NCBI GenBank assembly: GCA_934433135.1 | Contig: CAKRZO010000024.1 | Location: 1-57,277 of the forward strand | DNA from: an uncultured Acetatifactor sp. | GTDB taxonomy: Bacteria > Bacillota > Clostridia > Lachnospirales > Lachnospiraceae | Direction of reading: 5' to 3' | Length of the DNA: 57,277 nucleotides | Part shown: piece by piece, positions 9,000 to 17,679 of the stretch | Position numbering within the stretch: position 1 is the first letter of the stretch | How the letters are laid out: every line of letters starts with the position of its first letter | Position numbers and translations under genes: made by a program | The notes under the pieces: generated by a model | What the model was told of the DNA's origin: nothing | What the model saw: the letters and a program-made list of their open reading frames with translations, nothing else | The model's database searches: none

Positions 9000-9562
9000 A
9001 AAGCTTTTTGTTTGATGACAAGTGTATGACAGTTTCGGATTTCTGTGAAAATCTGAAAAGAAACCGCAAAGAATTTTTGTATAAATGTCGTCAAAACAAA
9101 AGCGTCTTCGGAATGGATGAGGACAGCGCCAATCTGTTTGCGGAAAAGATAACAGCGGAAATTTTTTCCTTTACGGAAAACAAAAAGCCTTATCTTGGTC
9201 AAGCGTTTATTCCGGCCTCCATTCAGTTTAACAGCCAGGCAAATGCAGGGAAAGGCATCGGTGCGACATCGGACGGCAGAGAAGCCGGAGCCCCTTTGTG
9301 CGATTCTTTGGGAGCAGTGTTCGGAAAAGACAAAAACGGACCTACCTCTCTTTTGAAGAGTGTTGTATCCATCCATCTGGAGAAAGCACTTGGTGTCCCG
9401 ATCCTGAATTTTAATATAGATGAAAGCTGGAATGACGAGATCCTAAAAAGTCTGCTTTTGTCTTATTTGCAGATGGGTGGCATACAAATGCAGATTTCCT
9501 GTATTTCGGCAGAAACGCTGAAGGATGCTTACAAACATCCGGTTTTACCTCCCGGGAAGTGA
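8987..9562 (+). pseudogene. glycyl radical enzyme (PFL-like), internal fragment
   Basis: 191 residues from the C-terminal half of a pyruvate-formate-lyase/glycerol-dehydratase-type glycyl radical enzyme. They include GKGIGATSDGREAGAPLCDS, DKNGPTSLLKSV and the GGIQMQISCISAETLKDAYK segment that precedes the radical loop. The active-site Cys region upstream and the C-terminal Gly-radical motif (RVxGY) downstream are both missing. The sequence breaks off at HPVLPPGK. The surviving DNA stays in frame over the fragment, which suggests deletion rather than slow decay. Confidence 0.85.
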
Positions 9563-9594
9563 TACGGCAGACAGCCGCCTTTACAGACTTATAA

Positions 9595-9846
9595 GTCATC
9601 TTACGTTGTCCGATTATCCCGGGATACAATGACAGAGAAGAGCATTTTCGGGGAATTGCAGAAACGGCAAATCGGTATCCCAATATTTTAAAAATAGAAT
9701 TGGAACCGTACCATAAGCTGGGAGAGAGAAAATATGAGTTGCTCGGTAGAAAATGTCCGGAAATCCCATTGCCGGACGAAGAAAAGAAAAAAGAATGGGC
9801 TGTTTCTGTTGCCCGTTATTGTCCTCAGGTGCCGGTCGTATTGTGA
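9595..9846 (+). pseudogene. glycyl-radical-enzyme activase (radical SAM), C-terminal remnant
   Basis: Directly after a TAA (9592-9594), and with no start codon, the frame reads VILRCPIIPGYND, then EEHFRGIAETANRYPNILKI, then LEPYHKLGERKYELLGR, and stops at TGA (9844-9846). This is the C-terminal third of a PflA-type activating enzyme. The CxxxCxxC cluster half is gone. Together with the adjacent enzyme fragment it shows that a complete enzyme-activase pair once stood here and collapsed by deletion. Confidence 0.8.
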
Positions 9847-9884
9847 ATATTTTTTTAATCAATGGATATTTTTTAGATATGTAT

Positions 9885-9909
9885 CATGGCTGAAAAGCAG
9901 TCAGCCATG
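9885..9909. terminator. hairpin downstream of the NitT/TauT-type ABC operon
   Basis: CATGGCTGA, a 7-base loop and TCAGCCATG form a perfect 9-bp stem at 9885-9909, 30 bases beyond the end of the permease gene (minus strand). There is no strong T-run directly after it on that strand, so it is at best a weak terminator or an mRNA 3'-end stabiliser. Confidence 0.4.
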
Positions 9910-9939
9910 CAGAACAAAGAGTGTCACATTCGATCGGGA

Positions 9940-10767
9940 TTACATTTTCATGGAGATCTTAATCCGATGCTCCAGATATTGTATTCCTTTATAGAAAGAA
10001 AATGCCACCACACATAGTATGATGATGCTGGTGATCACCATATCCAGCTGAAAGACCTGTGTGCCGTAGATGATCAGATATCCAAGTCCCCGTCTGGCAG
10101 CCAGGAATTCGCCGATAATGACACCTACCAGAGCAAGACCGATGTTTACTTTGGTCGTACTGAGCATGGTAGGAACGGAAGCGGGAAGCACGACTTTGAA
10201 AAAAGCATCCCTTTTTCCGCCGCCCAGTGTGTAGATCAGGGTAATTTTCTCCGGATCCGTCTGTTGGAATCCGGTATAAAAACTGATGATGGAACCGAAT
10301 ACGGCAACGGAAATTCCGGCTACAATAATGGTGTTGATTCCCGTGCCGAGCCAGACAATAAATAACGGCGCCAGTGCAGATTTCGGCAGGCTGTTTAAGA
10401 TGACCAGATACGGTTCCGTAATTTCCGACAGTTTACCGGAGTACCATAAAAGGGTGGCCGCAAGCAGGCTGATGAATAATACCAGGAGAAAGCTTAAGAT
10501 GGTTTCCAACAGGGTAACGCCGATATGACGGAACAGATCGTTTCTCATGCTAAGCTTTAAAAAGCAGCGGACAATTCTGGAGGGACTGGAAAAAAAGAAA
10601 CTGTCGATCCAGTTCCGGTCCGCCGCAACTTCCCAGATAACCAAAAAGAACAGGAAAAGAAAAGACCGCCAGGCCGTTACCTGGTGGTGATGTTTTTTAT
10701 GCTCTTTTAAAAATGCTTCCTGCCTGGTCAATTCATTCTTCCTGTGGGGCAGGCAAAGAAATTTCAT
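9940..10767 (-). CDS. ABC transporter permease, NitT/TauT/SsuC type
   Basis: 275 residues with about six membrane segments after a basic N-terminus. The EAA loop typical of the binding-protein-dependent permease family is seen around TLGGGKRDAFFKVVLPASVP, followed by LVGVIIGEFLAARRGLGYL, characteristic of the SsuC/TauC/ThiX subgroup. It pairs with the ATPase gene upstream, whose end it overlaps by 35 bases. Such systems import aliphatic sulfonates, nitrate, taurine or thiamine precursors; the substrate cannot be told because no binding protein is encoded nearby. The expected downstream position for that gene is occupied by decayed fragments. Confidence 0.9.
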   Translation of the reverse strand: MKFLCLPHRKNELTRQEAFLKEHKKHHHQVTAWRSFLFLFFLVIWEVAADRNWIDSFFFSSPSRIVRCFLKLSMRNDLFRHIGVTLLETILSFLLVLFISLLAATLLWYSGKLSEITEPYLVILNSLPKSALAPLFIVWLGTGINTIIVAGISVAVFGSIISFYTGFQQTDPEKITLIYTLGGGKRDAFFKVVLPASVPTMLSTTKVNIGLALVGVIIGEFLAARRGLGYLIIYGTQVFQLDMVITSIIILCVVAFSFYKGIQYLEHRIKISMKM

Positions 10768-11530
10768 CTGTCAACACCTCCCATAACTGAACAAAATAAT
10801 CCTGGAATTCCGGGGCATGCCGGGCAGCCAGAAGAGAATCGTCCGTAAGTGTTAAATGGATCGGCAATTCCTTTTTTACGGTGGCCGGGCGGCCGGAAAG
10901 AATAATCACGCGGTCGGCTAGGCTGATGGCTTCCGACAGGTCATGCGTAATGATAATCATGGTTTTTCCGGTTTTGCGGATCAGGCGACAGATATCTGCC
11001 GAAACCATTAAGCGGGTCTGGTAATCCAGCGCACTGAACGGTTCATCCAAAAGCAAAAGCTGCGGATTTAAGGCCAGTGTCCGGATCAGTGCCGCACGCT
11101 GTTTCATTCCGCCGGACAACTCACCGGGTCGCTTGTTGCGGAATTTTTCCAGTCCATAATCCGTAAGAAGACGTTCTACATACGAAAGCCTTTCCGGAGT
11201 CATCATATGGTGAATTTCCAGTCCGAGAATGACATTTTTATAGACGCTTCGCCATTCAAACAGATGATCTTTCTGCAGCATGTAGCCGATACGCGGATAA
11301 TGAAGCGACCCATCCGGATTGTTCACTGCGATGGTTCCGGATTCTGGCTTCAAAAGTCCCGCGATAATCGAGAGCAGCGTGGACTTGCCGCAGCCGCTCG
11401 GACCTACAACCGCCACAAATTCTCCTTCTTTTACACCAAAAGAAAGATCGGAAAGCGCCGGTGTTTCTCCATGGAGGTTGTGATAGGCGTAGCAGATATT
11501 TTTCAGTTCGATTAAATTGCCGCCGGACAT
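10733..11530 (-). CDS. ABC transporter ATP-binding protein, SsuB/TauB type
   Basis: 265 residues. Walker A GPSGCGKST (about 40-48), Q-loop (MLQKDHLFEWRSVYKN), signature LSGGMKQRAALIRTLAL, Walker B LLLLDEPFSALD and the H-loop ITHDLSEAI are all intact, so it should hydrolyse ATP. The W in the Q-loop region and the overall length fit the nitrate/sulfonate/taurine subgroup. It energises the permease encoded by the overlapping downstream gene. Confidence 0.92.
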   Translation of the reverse strand: MSGGNLIELKNICYAYHNLHGETPALSDLSFGVKEGEFVAVVGPSGCGKSTLLSIIAGLLKPESGTIAVNNPDGSLHYPRIGYMLQKDHLFEWRSVYKNVILGLEIHHMMTPERLSYVERLLTDYGLEKFRNKRPGELSGGMKQRAALIRTLALNPQLLLLDEPFSALDYQTRLMVSADICRLIRKTGKTMIIITHDLSEAISLADRVIILSGRPATVKKELPIHLTLTDDSLLAARHAPEFQDYFVQLWEVLTDEISLPAPQEE

Positions 11531-11600
11531 GGCACGGATCCCTTCTTTCTTCTTTTTACTTTATCATATGTCGAAAATGTGCGAATGGTTCCCAATAGCC

Positions 11601-11628
11601 TTTTGAGAATGGCGCGTCTGAACGGTTA
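11601..11628. repeat. family B half-repeat, copy 3
   Basis: TTTTGAGAATGGCGCGTCTGAACGGTTA matches the right end of the family B element only. It stands between the divergently transcribed ABC units. Confidence 0.6.
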
Positions 11629-11680
11629 CTTTCTCGAAAATTTTGCCTTAGGAAAGCAGAAAAATTTTTTTAAATAATTC

Positions 11681-11709
11681 TTGACAATCAAAACAAAGGA
11701 TGATATCAT
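11681..11709 (+). promoter_or_regulatory. sigma-A promoter of the amino-acid ABC operon
   Basis: TTGACA (11681-11686), a spacer of exactly 17 bases and TATCAT (11704-11709). This is a near-consensus promoter about 90 bases upstream of the binding-protein gene. Confidence 0.75.
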
Positions 11710-11716
11710 ATCACCA

Positions 11717-11732
11717 TGCTAATACGTTAGCA
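11717..11732. promoter_or_regulatory. candidate operator dyad
   Basis: TGCTAATACGTTAGCA has 6-bp inverted arms around a 4-base centre and covers about +2 to +17 relative to the promoter's expected start point. That is a typical repressor position. The protein that would bind it is not identifiable here. Confidence 0.45.
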
Positions 11733-11801
11733 GACTAAAGCGAACAAAAAAGAAATTTCCGGGAAATTCGATCAGTATTTGTTTTGAGGAGGACAAAAAT
11801 T

Positions 11802-12626
11802 ATGAAAAAGAGTATGATAATGTTACTGACTGCAGGGCTTGCGGTTTCCATGCTTGCCGGCTGCGGAAATAAGCAGGATGTTAAGAGCGAAGAGAAGAAG
11901 GACGGAACGGTATTTACGGTTGGATTCGATGCGGAATTCCCGCCTTACGGATATCGGGATGAGAATGGCGAATATGTGGGCTTCGACCTGGAGCTTGCCG
12001 AAGAGGTGTGTAAGATAAACGGCTGGGAACTGGTAAAGCAGCCGATTGACTGGGATGCCAAGGATATGGAATTATCTTCCGGCAACATCAGCTGCATCTG
12101 GAACGGTTTTACCATGAACGGAAGAGAAGATCAGTACACCTGGTCAACTCCTTACGTGGATAACAGTCAGGTATTCGTTGTCGCAGCGGATTCCGGAGTT
12201 GCATCCAAGGAAGACCTTGCAGGCAAGACGGTTGCCGTACAGAAAGATTCATCCGCCCTTGCTGCCTTGAACGATGAAGAGGTTCCGGAAAACATTGCTT
12301 TAAGAGATTCCTTTAAGGAACTGGTAGAGTATGCAGACTACAATACGGCATTTATGGATCTGGAACAGGGAGCCGTTGATGCAGTTGCCATTGATATCGG
12401 AGTTGCAAAGTACCAGCTGGAAAGCAGAGAAGCAGGAAAATACGTCATTCTGGAAGGGGATGATAATCTGCTGGCTTCCGAACAGTATGCCATCGGATTC
12501 AAATTAGGCAACGAAGAGTTAAGAGACCAGGTACAGACAGCTTTGGATAAGCTTGTAGCAGATGGCACTTTCATGGAGATTGCCAAGAAGTGGGGACTGG
12601 AGGACAGTGTCTGCCTAGGTAAGTAA
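11802..12626 (+). CDS. polar amino-acid ABC transporter, substrate-binding lipoprotein
   Basis: 274 residues, bacterial solute-binding protein family 3. A lipoprotein signal peptide ends in LAGC, with the lipidated Cys at about residue 21, so it is tethered to the outer face of the membrane. The mature part starts TVFTVGFDAEFPPYGYRD and includes GFDLELAEEVC, typical of Gln/His/cystine-type binders. The start at 11802 is set by GAGGAGG eight bases upstream. It is followed, after a family A repeat, by the permease and ATPase of the same transporter. The exact amino acid cannot be deduced. Confidence 0.93.
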   Translation: MKKSMIMLLTAGLAVSMLAGCGNKQDVKSEEKKDGTVFTVGFDAEFPPYGYRDENGEYVGFDLELAEEVCKINGWELVKQPIDWDAKDMELSSGNISCIWNGFTMNGREDQYTWSTPYVDNSQVFVVAADSGVASKEDLAGKTVAVQKDSSALAALNDEEVPENIALRDSFKELVEYADYNTAFMDLEQGAVDAVAIDIGVAKYQLESREAGKYVILEGDDNLLASEQYAIGFKLGNEELRDQVQTALDKLVADGTFMEIAKKWGLEDSVCLGK

Positions 12627-12686
12627 ACTTACCGCAAATAAATTTGCCGCAAGTAGCATAACCTTACAAAGTGACAAATTTGTTAA

Positions 12687-12798
12687 CAGCAAGTTTCTGA
12701 GGGCAGGCGCATGGGGATTCCGATGAGGGGCGCAAAATTGAGCGAGAGCGTCCCCCGAATGGAACCCCATGCGCCTGCCCGAGGATCTGCCTTAATCA
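12687..12798. repeat. family A palindromic repeat, copy 2
   Basis: The arms are GGGCAGGCGCATGGGGATTC (from 12701) and GAACCCCATGCGCCTGCCC (to 12780), and the centre contains GAGCGAGAGCGTCCCCCG. It sits inside the ABC operon, between the binding-protein and permease genes, and may set their relative mRNA levels. Confidence 0.85.
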
Positions 12799-12818
12799 TA
12801 TTCGGGAAGGTTAAAGAA

Positions 12819-13469
12819 ATGAACATAATTTCAATGATTTCGCAATTGGCAGAGGGCTTCTTTGTTTCCGTACAGATTTTTGTATTTACCTTGCTCTTTT
12901 CCATGCCCCTTGGTCTGCTTGTGGCATTCGGACGTATGTCAAAGCTGCGTATTCTGCGGACGATTATAAAGATTTATATTTCCATTATGCGCGGGACACC
13001 GTTGATGCTGCAGATTCTTGTGGTATATTTCGGTCCATATTATATCTTCCGGCTGAAAATGGGAACCGGATATCGGTTCCCTGCCGTAATTATTGCGTTT
13101 GTTGTAAATTATGCCGCTTATTTTGCAGAAATTTACCGTTCCGGAATCGAATCCATGCCGAGAGGCCAGTACGAAGCAGCGGAAGTCTTAGGCTATAACC
13201 GGTTTCAGACTTTTTTCAAGATTATTTTTCCGCAGGTATTTAAAAGAGTGCTGCCTCCGGTGACGAATGAAACGATTACGCTGGTAAAGGATACTTCTTT
13301 AGCTTTTACGATTTCCGTAGCCGAGATGTTTACCGTAGCCAAGCAAATCGGCGCAGCCCAGACCAGCGTCATGCCACTGCTTGCTGCCGGAATTTTCTAC
13401 TATATTTTTAACCTGATTGTTGCAACCGGGATGGAATATCTGGAAAAAAGATTTTCTTATTACCGTTAA
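12819..13469 (+). CDS. polar amino-acid ABC transporter permease (HisM/GlnP type)
   Basis: 216 residues with about five membrane segments. It has the typical SIMRGTPLMLQI motif near residue 60 and the EAA loop EAAEVLGYNRFQTFFKIIFP that docks on the ATPase. The start at 12819 is used because GGGAAGG lies 9-15 bases upstream; the longer open frame upstream runs through the family A repeat and would give a nonsense N-terminus. It is the second gene of the amino-acid importer. Confidence 0.92.
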   Translation: MNIISMISQLAEGFFVSVQIFVFTLLFSMPLGLLVAFGRMSKLRILRTIIKIYISIMRGTPLMLQILVVYFGPYYIFRLKMGTGYRFPAVIIAFVVNYAAYFAEIYRSGIESMPRGQYEAAEVLGYNRFQTFFKIIFPQVFKRVLPPVTNETITLVKDTSLAFTISVAEMFTVAKQIGAAQTSVMPLLAAGIFYYIFNLIVATGMEYLEKRFSYYR

Positions 13470-13498
13470 TTCCCGTGAGAAAGAGAGGTCTTCCTGCT

Positions 13499-14266
13499 GT
13501 GAACCTGCTGGAAATGAAACATATTAAAAAAAGCTTTGATCAAGAAGGAATTTTGGACGATATTTCTCTGACGGTAAAGGAAGGCGAGGTCGTTTCGATT
13601 ATCGGTCCGTCCGGCAGCGGAAAATCTACTCTATTACGTTGTGCCGCCATGCTGGAAAAAATGGATGGCGGAGAATTGGAATATCTGGGAGAAAAAGCTG
13701 CCTGGGAGGAAACGGATCCGAAAGGACAGAAGCGCTGCGTTTACGCATCTCCCAAAGATCTTCGCCGGATCAAGAAAGCATTCGGTCTGGTATTTCAGAA
13801 CTTTAATTTGTTCCCGCACTATACGGTCTTAAAAAACATCACCGATGCACCGGTCTGCGTGGATAAAGTTCCGAAGCAGGAAGCGGAAAAGAGGGCCAGA
13901 AAGCTGCTGGCACAGCTTGGTCTGGAAGGCAAGGAAAATGCTTATCCGTTTCAGCTTTCCGGCGGACAGAAGCAGCGTGTCAGCATTGCAAGAGCGCTTG
14001 CCCTTCAGCCTAAAATTCTTTTCTTTGATGAACCGACATCCGCACTGGATCCGGAATTGACCAAGGAAGTGCTTAAGGTCATTAAGGAACTTGCCAAAGA
14101 ACATATGACTATGATTATTGTAACACATGAGATGCAGTTTGCCAGAGAGGTTTCCGACCGCATCATCTTTATGGAGCAGGGAAAGATTCAGGTGGAAGGC
14201 ACTCCGGAGGAAGTTTTTGATGCCGACCATACAAGAGTACGGGAATTCATCGGAAAGATGTCGTAA
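13499..14266 (+). CDS. polar amino-acid ABC transporter ATP-binding protein (GlnQ type)
   Basis: 255 residues: Walker A GPSGSGKST, Q-loop LVFQNFNLFPHYTVLKN, signature LSGGQKQRVSIARALAL, Walker B ILFFDEPTSALDPE and H-loop VTHEMQF, all intact. A small insert of about 15 residues follows the first beta sheet (EKAAWEETDPKGQKRCVY). I prefer the GTG at 13499, ten bases after AGAGAGG, over the GTG at 13475 that lies before this site. The stop codon TAA at 14264 is also the first three bases of a family B repeat. Confidence 0.92.
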   Translation: MNLLEMKHIKKSFDQEGILDDISLTVKEGEVVSIIGPSGSGKSTLLRCAAMLEKMDGGELEYLGEKAAWEETDPKGQKRCVYASPKDLRRIKKAFGLVFQNFNLFPHYTVLKNITDAPVCVDKVPKQEAEKRARKLLAQLGLEGKENAYPFQLSGGQKQRVSIARALALQPKILFFDEPTSALDPELTKEVLKVIKELAKEHMTMIIVTHEMQFAREVSDRIIFMEQGKIQVEGTPEEVFDADHTRVREFIGKMS

Positions 14267-14445
14267 CAGTTCACTCGTACGTTTATGCAGGCAGGTTCCA
14301 TGCTCGCATGAGAAACTGCCTGCGAAAATGTACGAAGGGAGCGCCATTATTATGAAAATCGCGTCCTGCAGACGCGACAAACAGCTGCGAAGCAGCGAGA
14401 GAGCGCTGAAAGCGCGGTTTTGTGAATGGCGCGTGTGAACTGTTA
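14264..14445. repeat. family B palindromic repeat, copy 2 (full length, inverted)
   Basis: TAACAGTTCA at 14264 and TGAACTGTTA ending at 14445 are perfect terminal inverted repeats. Internal stems include GTTCCATGCTCGCATGAGAA-like and GCGCTGAAAGCGC. In reverse complement it matches copy 1 at 5264-5416 in order and sequence of parts. It occupies most of the gap between the ABC operon and the zinc-ribbon gene. Confidence 0.85.
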
Positions 14446-14471
14446 CGTCATGAATCATGAAAAAATCTTCC

Positions 14472-14500
14472 TTGCACAAATATGGAAAATGTGATATAAC
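14472..14500 (+). promoter_or_regulatory. candidate promoter of the zinc-ribbon gene
   Basis: TTGCAC (14472-14477), 17 bases and TATAAC (14495-14500), 60 bases upstream of the start codon and just past the family B repeat. Confidence 0.6.
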
Positions 14501-14560
14501 TAAGGTACGGTCGGTGAAGAACGGACCCAAGACGGAAATTCTTGAAAGGAGTGTATCATT

Positions 14561-15061
14561 ATGAGTTGGAGTGACAAGATTAGTCAGTTTGCCCAGTCGG
14601 CAATCAACAAAAGCAAGGAAGTTGCTGAAGTAACCAAATTGAATTCCAGAATCAGCACCCTGAATACAAATAAGAAGTCTCTTTATACGCAGGTTGGCGA
14701 ATATGTATTAGGAAACGGTCTGTTAAAGGAAGATGCTTCCGTTGCAGCATGGGCTCTGCAGCTGGAAGAGATTTTAAAAGAAATTGATGAGAACCAGAAG
14801 AAGATCAGAGAAGTTAAGAACATTCAGGTATGCCCGCAGTGTGGAGCGGAATTACCAAGAGAAAGTAGATTTTGTGCTAAGTGCGGAGCTGTTTTGAATG
14901 TTCCGGAAGAAACTGCTGCAGAACCTGCAGGCGTTTCGGAAGAAGTGGCTGCAGGTGAGGAGCCTGAGACGGCAGAACAGGAGACCGTTGAAGCAGAAAA
15001 ACCGGCTGAAGCAGCAGAACCCGTTGAGACAACAGATTCTGTTGAGACAACAGAAGAATAA
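14561..15061 (+). CDS. zinc-ribbon protein with coiled-coil and acidic tail
   Basis: 166 residues. Residues 1-85 are helical with heptad spacing (coiled coil likely). Residues about 88-110 hold CPQCGAELPRESRFCAKCG, a four-Cys zinc ribbon. The remaining 50 residues are almost all Ala, Glu, Pro, Thr and Val and look disordered. GAAAGGAG precedes the ATG. It is monocistronic, with its own promoter and a strong terminator. The function is unknown; such proteins are common in Clostridia as stress or scaffold factors. Confidence 0.85.
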   Translation: MSWSDKISQFAQSAINKSKEVAEVTKLNSRISTLNTNKKSLYTQVGEYVLGNGLLKEDASVAAWALQLEEILKEIDENQKKIREVKNIQVCPQCGAELPRESRFCAKCGAVLNVPEETAAEPAGVSEEVAAGEEPETAEQETVEAEKPAEAAEPVETTDSVETTEE

Positions 15062-15069
15062 TTTTTCAG

Positions 15070-15107
15070 AGGATATCGGCTCATCAAAAGCCGGTATCCT
15101 TTTTTTG
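15070..15107 (+). terminator. rho-independent terminator
   Basis: AGGATATCGGCT (15070-15081) pairs with AGCCGGTATCCT (15089-15100, with one G-T mismatch), followed by seven T residues. It closes the zinc-ribbon transcript and separates it from the Tad cluster. Confidence 0.9.
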
Positions 15108-15165
15108 TAACAGGTGCGTCTGTACGGTTGTACGGTTGCCCTATTTAATCATTTTATATCCCGTA

Positions 15166-15194
15166 TTGACAAAAACAATGGATAATTGTAGAAT
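15166..15194 (+). promoter_or_regulatory. sigma-A promoter at the head of the Tad cluster
   Basis: TTGACA (15166-15171), 17 bases and TAGAAT (15189-15194), 53 bases upstream of the first Tad gene. It is probably the main promoter for the operon. Confidence 0.7.
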
Positions 15195-15247
15195 GAGTAT
15201 AAATTATTAATTAAGATTTTATAAAGTCATGCAGGAGGAAGTATGTC

Positions 15248-16294
15248 ATGATGATCAGAATGGCTGTTGCCGATGCAAACCAGGATTATGTGACCCGTTT
15301 GGCAAATGTACTGGAGGATTATGAGGATTTGAATCTTTCCGTTTTTACGGAGCGTTACAGTCTGGAAACGGCCCTTGCTTCCAGACGTTTTGATGTCCTT
15401 TTATTTGACAGCGATTTGTATGACGGCCAGGTCGGTCTCCCCTCCGGAACCCTTCCGATTATGCTCTGGAACAGTGAAAAGCCGGTACCGGAATCCTGCA
15501 AGAGTTTTGCAAAGGTTGCCAAGTATCAGCGAATCAGCAATATTTACCGCCAGGTTCTGGAACTGTATGCGGATGTCTGCGGCAATGTGGACAGTGTTCT
15601 GGGCACGAAAGGCGTACGTATCTGCGCTTTCTATTCTCCCGTAGGCGGCTGCGGCAAGACAACGACTGCTTTGGTTGCGGCAAAGAAACTGGCTTTACAG
15701 GGGCTGCGGACCTTTTACATCAGTCTGGAGGAGATGGCATCGGAAAGCTGCTATCTTCCGCAGAATGCGGAGAAAGGCTTAAGCGAAATAGCAGCGGCTC
15801 TGGGCGGCGATGTGAATTTTAATCTGAAATTGCAAGGACTTTTACAGACAAAATCCGACCGTTTCTTTTATCTGAATCATTTTGATTCTCCGAATGATAT
15901 TCTGGAGATTACAGAACAGGAGCTGGAAGAACTGTTCTCGCATCTGCGGGGCTGCGGCCTGTTCGATTATATTATAGTAGATATGGGTGTCAGCATGAAT
16001 GCCAACCAGCTTCGCATTTTTGAACTGGCGGATAAGCTGGTTATTGTAGGAAGACCGGATGAAATGGCTTCCGGCAAGCTGAATACCTTTTTTAAACAGA
16101 TACATATTATGAACGAAAATCAGTCCAAGATGCTTTTCCTTATGAATTTTGATAACGGAAGGGTGACCGATTCTGCTTATCCGGTTCCTCTGATCGGAAA
16201 GATTGCTTTTGCACCGAACCAGGACAGTGCAGGCTTAATCGATATGCTTGCAGGTTACTCCGGAACACGTTTTACGGATGCGCTGACGGAATAA
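15248..16294 (+). CDS. TadZ/CpaE-like pilus-localising ATPase
   Basis: 348 residues. Residues 1-115 form a receiver-like domain without a clear phosphorylation site, as in TadZ/CpaE. Residues about 125-340 are a MinD/ParA-type ATPase with a deviant Walker A (SPVGGCGKTTT, about 131-141) and DYIIVDMGVS as Walker B region. In Tad systems this protein marks the cell site where the pilus machine assembles. AGGAGG lies about nine bases before the ATG. It heads the Tad operon. Its stop TAA at 16292 is the start of a partial family B repeat. Confidence 0.88.
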   Translation: MMIRMAVADANQDYVTRLANVLEDYEDLNLSVFTERYSLETALASRRFDVLLFDSDLYDGQVGLPSGTLPIMLWNSEKPVPESCKSFAKVAKYQRISNIYRQVLELYADVCGNVDSVLGTKGVRICAFYSPVGGCGKTTTALVAAKKLALQGLRTFYISLEEMASESCYLPQNAEKGLSEIAAALGGDVNFNLKLQGLLQTKSDRFFYLNHFDSPNDILEITEQELEELFSHLRGCGLFDYIIVDMGVSMNANQLRIFELADKLVIVGRPDEMASGKLNTFFKQIHIMNENQSKMLFLMNFDNGRVTDSAYPVPLIGKIAFAPNQDSAGLIDMLAGYSGTRFTDALTE

Positions 16295-16338
16295 GCGCTG
16301 AAAGCGCGGCTTTGTAAATGGCGTGTCTGAACTGCTAC
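16292..16338. repeat. family B partial repeat, copy 4
   Basis: TAAGCGCTGAAAGCGCGGCT followed by AATGGCGTGTCTGAACTGCTA is the right-hand 47 bases of family B. The leading TAA is the stop codon of the TadZ-like gene. Confidence 0.7.
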
Positions 16339-16388
16339 ATGTAAAATGATGAGAAACGGAAAGCAGATTGACAGGAGACAGGTAAATT

Positions 16389-17660
16389 ATGAGAGATTTT
16401 TTCACAGAAGAAACGGTTCAAATACGGGAAATGATCAGTAAGGATCCGACCTATTCCTCTCTTTCGGATGATCAGCTTAAGGAAAGAGCGGAACAGATGC
16501 TGGATCAGCGGATTTCTCAAGTGATGCAATCGGATCCGCAGCTTGCCGCTTATTACTCTTCCCTTTCCTTTAAAACCAGGAAAAGTCTTCTGGATACTGT
16601 GTTCGAGTCTATCAGAGGCTTGGGAATCCTGGGCAAAATCATTGCCGATAAAAGCATCACAGAGGTTATGATTAACGGTTATGATTCCATTTTCGTGGAA
16701 AGAGCCGGAAAGCTGGAAAAGATCCCGGACAAATTCGAAAGCCAGGAGAGACTGCGCAACATTATCACCAAGTTTGTTCAGGATATGGGGCGCTCGGTAA
16801 ATGAGAGCAATCCCATTGTGGACACCCGACTTGCAGACGGATCCCGTGTCAATGTCGTGCTGGATCCGATTGCTTTAAACGGACCGATTGTCACCATTCG
16901 ACGTTTCCCGGAAGAGGGTATGACCATTCAGAAGCTGATCCAATATGGGTCTATTACACCGGAAGCGGCGGTTTTTCTGGAAAAACTGGTAAGAGCCAAA
17001 TACAATATTTTTATCAGCGGCGGTACCGGTTCCGGAAAAACGACCTTTTTAAATGCTTTGTCTAATTACATACCGCAGACGGAGCGTGTCATTACCATAG
17101 AAGACTCTGCGGAATTGCAAATCCGGCACATTCCCAACCTGGTACGTCTTGAGACGAGAAATGCCAACAGCACCGGAAGCGGTGCGATTACCATGCGGGA
17201 TCTGATCAAAGCTTCCCTGCGTATGAGACCGGAACGGATTGTAGTCGGTGAGGTCAGAGGTGCGGAAGCACTGGATATGCTGCAGGCCATGAATACCGGT
17301 CACGACGGATCGATTTCCACCGGGCATGCCAACTCTGCCTGGGACATGATCAGCCGTCTGGAGACGATGGTTTTAAGCGGTTCTCCGGGACTTCCTCTGG
17401 AAGCGATCCGACAGCAGATTGCTTCTGCCGTGGATATCATTATTCATCTATCCCGTATGAGGGACAGTTCCCGAAAGACGCTGGCGATTTCCGAAGTAGT
17501 AGGAATCAAGGACGGCAATGTGATCTTAAATCCGCTGTTTGAATTCCGGGAAGATGAGAGGGCAACGGCAAGAAAAGTATCCGGAAGCCTGTGCCGGACG
17601 GAAAATGAGATGAAGCACCCGGATAAGTTCCTGGCTGCCGGAATCTATGACTACCTGTAA
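16389..17660 (+). CDS. cpaF: CpaF/TadA-family secretion ATPase
   Basis: 423 residues of the VirB11/GspE-type hexameric ATPase that powers Tad pilus assembly. It has an N-terminal helical domain, then ITEVMINGYDSIFVERAGKL (about 92-112), Walker A SGGTGSGKTTFL (about 208-219), the Asp box (VITIEDSAEL), Walker B region ERIVVGEVRGAEALD and the His box GSISTGHANSA. Everything needed for ATP hydrolysis is present. GACAGG precedes the ATG at 16389. It is followed directly by TadB and TadC. Confidence 0.95.
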   Translation: MRDFFTEETVQIREMISKDPTYSSLSDDQLKERAEQMLDQRISQVMQSDPQLAAYYSSLSFKTRKSLLDTVFESIRGLGILGKIIADKSITEVMINGYDSIFVERAGKLEKIPDKFESQERLRNIITKFVQDMGRSVNESNPIVDTRLADGSRVNVVLDPIALNGPIVTIRRFPEEGMTIQKLIQYGSITPEAAVFLEKLVRAKYNIFISGGTGSGKTTFLNALSNYIPQTERVITIEDSAELQIRHIPNLVRLETRNANSTGSGAITMRDLIKASLRMRPERIVVGEVRGAEALDMLQAMNTGHDGSISTGHANSAWDMISRLETMVLSGSPGLPLEAIRQQIASAVDIIIHLSRMRDSSRKTLAISEVVGIKDGNVILNPLFEFREDERATARKVSGSLCRTENEMKHPDKFLAAGIYDYL

Positions 17661-17679
17661 AAAAGAAAGGGAAAACGGT

